Positions 61,809 through 64,000 of a DNA stretch of 64,000 nucleotides are shown here, one piece after another. The notes under the pieces were generated by a model, which saw only the letters and a list, made by a program, of their open reading frames with translations, was not told the origin of the DNA and made no database searches. The stretch comes from Pachyseris speciosa (taxonomy: Eukaryota; Cnidaria; Anthozoa; Scleractinia; Pachyseridae): NCBI GenBank assembly GCA_016490735.1, contig JAEMWC010000102.1, forward strand, positions 212,501 through 276,500, written 5' to 3'. Position 1 is the stretch's first letter, and each line of letters opens with the position of its first letter. A program made the position numbers and the translations under genes.

Positions 61809-64000
61809 TTTAACTGGCCACTCTGGGAAGAATTATATCAAGGCTTGATGGACGGCTTTTTGGATGTATCTAAAGCGTTGTGAAAGGGATTGTATTCGCG
61901 CCGCGATTGCATTCGACAACACATAAATTTTCCCGCTGTGCTTTGACCATGACTAAAGACGAAGGATGTGCGATTTACGCAGTGGCCCGATGTAGCCTTT
62001 TCGACGATTGGAGAAGGTATTTACCGTTGACCTTTTATTTAGTCGTTTTCTTCAAAAAACTTACGGTCAACCGATAAGCCAGATAAGCGTTGTCTTTGTT
62101 TATGTGCCCAACTTTTGTATGGCTCGGCAAGAAGTTATCCTCGAAAGTTAAGCCTACTCTCAAATTTGGTTTTCAAGTTTATCGTCAGTTTGTTTGTGAA
62201 GAAGGTTTTCAGGATTTCTGTGTTGGACCCATTCTTATAGCAAATTACATTTTAATTTCCCCTCAATTTAAAAAATAGATTCAAATGAAATTTACCGTAA
62301 GCTTAAGCTTATAATTTAAACATTGTTGTAAAAAGGTTTTTCCTCAGACTGCCATTGTAAATAGGTGCCACAAACCAGAAGCGTAAGACTTTGTAAAACT
62401 GCTAAATCTATTAAAACAATTATTTGCTAATCTTTCTTTGTTTTTTTTCGACTGGTTCTTGGTCGGTTTTGACATAAACTTAAGTACTTGACGTCTTCAG
62501 AGTTACTAAGCTTAGGTACTTTCCGCGTTTAGTGCTCACGTACACGAACTCGCACAAACAGCCGTGATTTTAAAACTTTTCTCTGTTTCTGCTGAATCTT
62601 TGACATACAATTTTTAGCTTTATAAAATTGAATTAAATTATGTGAGCCCCCATGCATTACAACCTCTGTGGAAACGTTTTTTGTAGTACAGTAATTTTTC
62701 AGATACAACAAAATGTTTCGCCACTCAAATTAAACTTATGTGTCGGAATCGTGTAATTCATTAGGGTAATCCATTTGAAAGCACGAACTGTTCCAGTATT
62801 TGTTTATGCGCAACTATTTTTCTTAGGCCAATACTTTGAATAATGGCTTTATTGTACATTTTGTTATAATTGTAATAGGGAATTTAGTTCATGGACAGTA
62901 TAAAATAAAGTTTTGATGTCTGTGCGAATGAAGGTAACGTTTTAAGTTCCGGTTGAAAATAAAGTAATCATTTATTCCGTCACTGTTTAAGATACGTTTT
63001 TAACCTTCAAATATCGTATTTAGTAAAATTACTGAGCTTGCATCGGTTGCCTTAAGCAACTTAAATTGTTTCATTTAATGTTAGCATTAATTTGATTTCA
63101 TTCGCATTGCTGCAACTTCTAGTTTAAGTTTTATAATTTCAAGAATTAAACAACACTTTTTAGGTGGGAAGTGCATTTAAGTGTACCACAAACGCGCTTT
63201 TGTTTTTGTTTTGTTTTCTAACAAACAGCAACAACTATCTGTATCAACTTACCTTCTCAAGTATACATTGTCCCTGAGCAGACAGCAGCCATAAAAAAAA
63301 AATAATAATTAAAAAAGTCGTCAAAAGTTCCATTTAGAGAAAATGCAAGTCCAGTCCGTTGTCCAGTCCTTGGAATTTTTTTTTCTAACTGACCTTTTGT
63401 GGCGCGGCGTCGCAGTGAACAAAAAGCGCGCGAAAGTATAGCCTCGTTTTCGTTCTTTCCTCCAGGCCCTCTCCTCTGAAAAAAATCTTAAACATCGATC
63501 CTCGCCAAAAGCAATTGAAATTAGAAGAAACTGACAACGCCATCATAAAGAGCATACTCTCAAGCCTTAGGCAAAATTTTATTTTATTCCTACCTCAAAT
63601 GGTCGTTGAGCAGGAAGCTGACAAACGTTTCAGTTAGATTTTCTACTGCCGCACTTTTCTAGGAAAAAGTAATCATGGCCATTTTTTAAAACACTATTTA
63701 TTAAACTACAACTTCGCTTTAAAATATTCTTGGAGAAAGGTTCTAGTAAACTTTTAGAGCGAATATTAAACTTCGGTCAATTCTGGTCACGTGACCGATG
63801 ACGTCACAGCATTAAAAATGACAAAAATGTATATTTCATAAAAATATCTACCAATATCCAAATTTTTGTTTCCTCGCGTGTAATGCAACGCGAGATAGCA
63901 CTTGTACCAAGACTCCCACTTTTTGAAAATTGTATATACCTCCCTTAATATTTATATTTTGTTCGGTACCCAGGCAGTCCGAAATGGCTCACACCATTGT
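61809..64000. other. Intergenic to window end
   Basis: AT-rich. Short frames of about 60 codons only. Apart from the palindromic regulatory-like motifs at 63785-63806 I see nothing to annotate. Confidence 0.5.
63785..63806. promoter_or_regulatory. Adjacent E-box palindrome and CRE palindrome
   Basis: GGTCACGTGACC (63785-63796), a 12-base palindrome with a CACGTG core, is followed two bases later by the full CRE palindrome TGACGTCA. Known bHLH and CREB/ATF factors bind such cores. No gene is visible within reach in the window, so the site may instead be part of a dispersed repeat. Confidence 0.35.

Overview
The window is AT-rich eukaryotic nuclear DNA, with GT..AG introns, microsatellites, SINE and LINE pieces and large DNA transposons. 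The transposon families (EnSpm/CACTA with a tnp2-type transposase, a THAP + YqaJ pair of ISL2EU type, Penelope-like RT pieces) and some abundant short repeats suggest an anthozoan cnidarian, probably a stony coral. That is inference from family knowledge; the window holds no marker gene. All boundaries were read by eye and may be off by a few bases.

Layout. A ~5.1-kb host unit with a gene of unknown function (~340 aa) occurs twice in direct orientation: 1-4931 continuing at 29952-30116, and 52179-57362. A degraded third start lies at 57536-58095. Copy 1 is split by a 25-kb EnSpm/CACTA transposon (4932-29951, target duplication TTA); copy 2 is the uninterrupted empty site, which fixes both ends of the insertion.

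Inside the EnSpm are three spliced genes: a tnp2-like transposase (minus, 28873-25517), a five-exon coiled-coil/basic accessory protein (minus, 22221-18893) and, divergent from the accessory gene, a two-exon protein kinase of 373 aa (plus, 22457-24252). The transposase and the accessory gene each carry one in-frame stop; the kinase is open. The EnSpm was itself invaded by an 11.7-kb inverted-arm composite (5845-17533) that holds a fold-back element and an 8.6-kb element containing about 46 copies of a ~98-bp satellite. A second, inverted copy of that satellite element (44488-49196, about 9 monomers) lies outside the EnSpm.

Between the two host units (30116-52178) are a decayed 4.3-kb ISL2EU-like transposon (31914-36217; YqaJ nuclease and THAP/DDE transposase, tail to tail, both with frameshifts or stops), a ~57-bp tandem array interrupted by a MITE (38880-40370), a newly recognised two-exon gene for a 138-aa tail-anchored-like protein (41169-41694), a tRNA-derived SINE and a LINE 3' end. 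From 58100 to 64000 there are only repeats and no gene I can support.

The most notable system is the EnSpm element that carries a complete-looking protein kinase next to its transposition genes.
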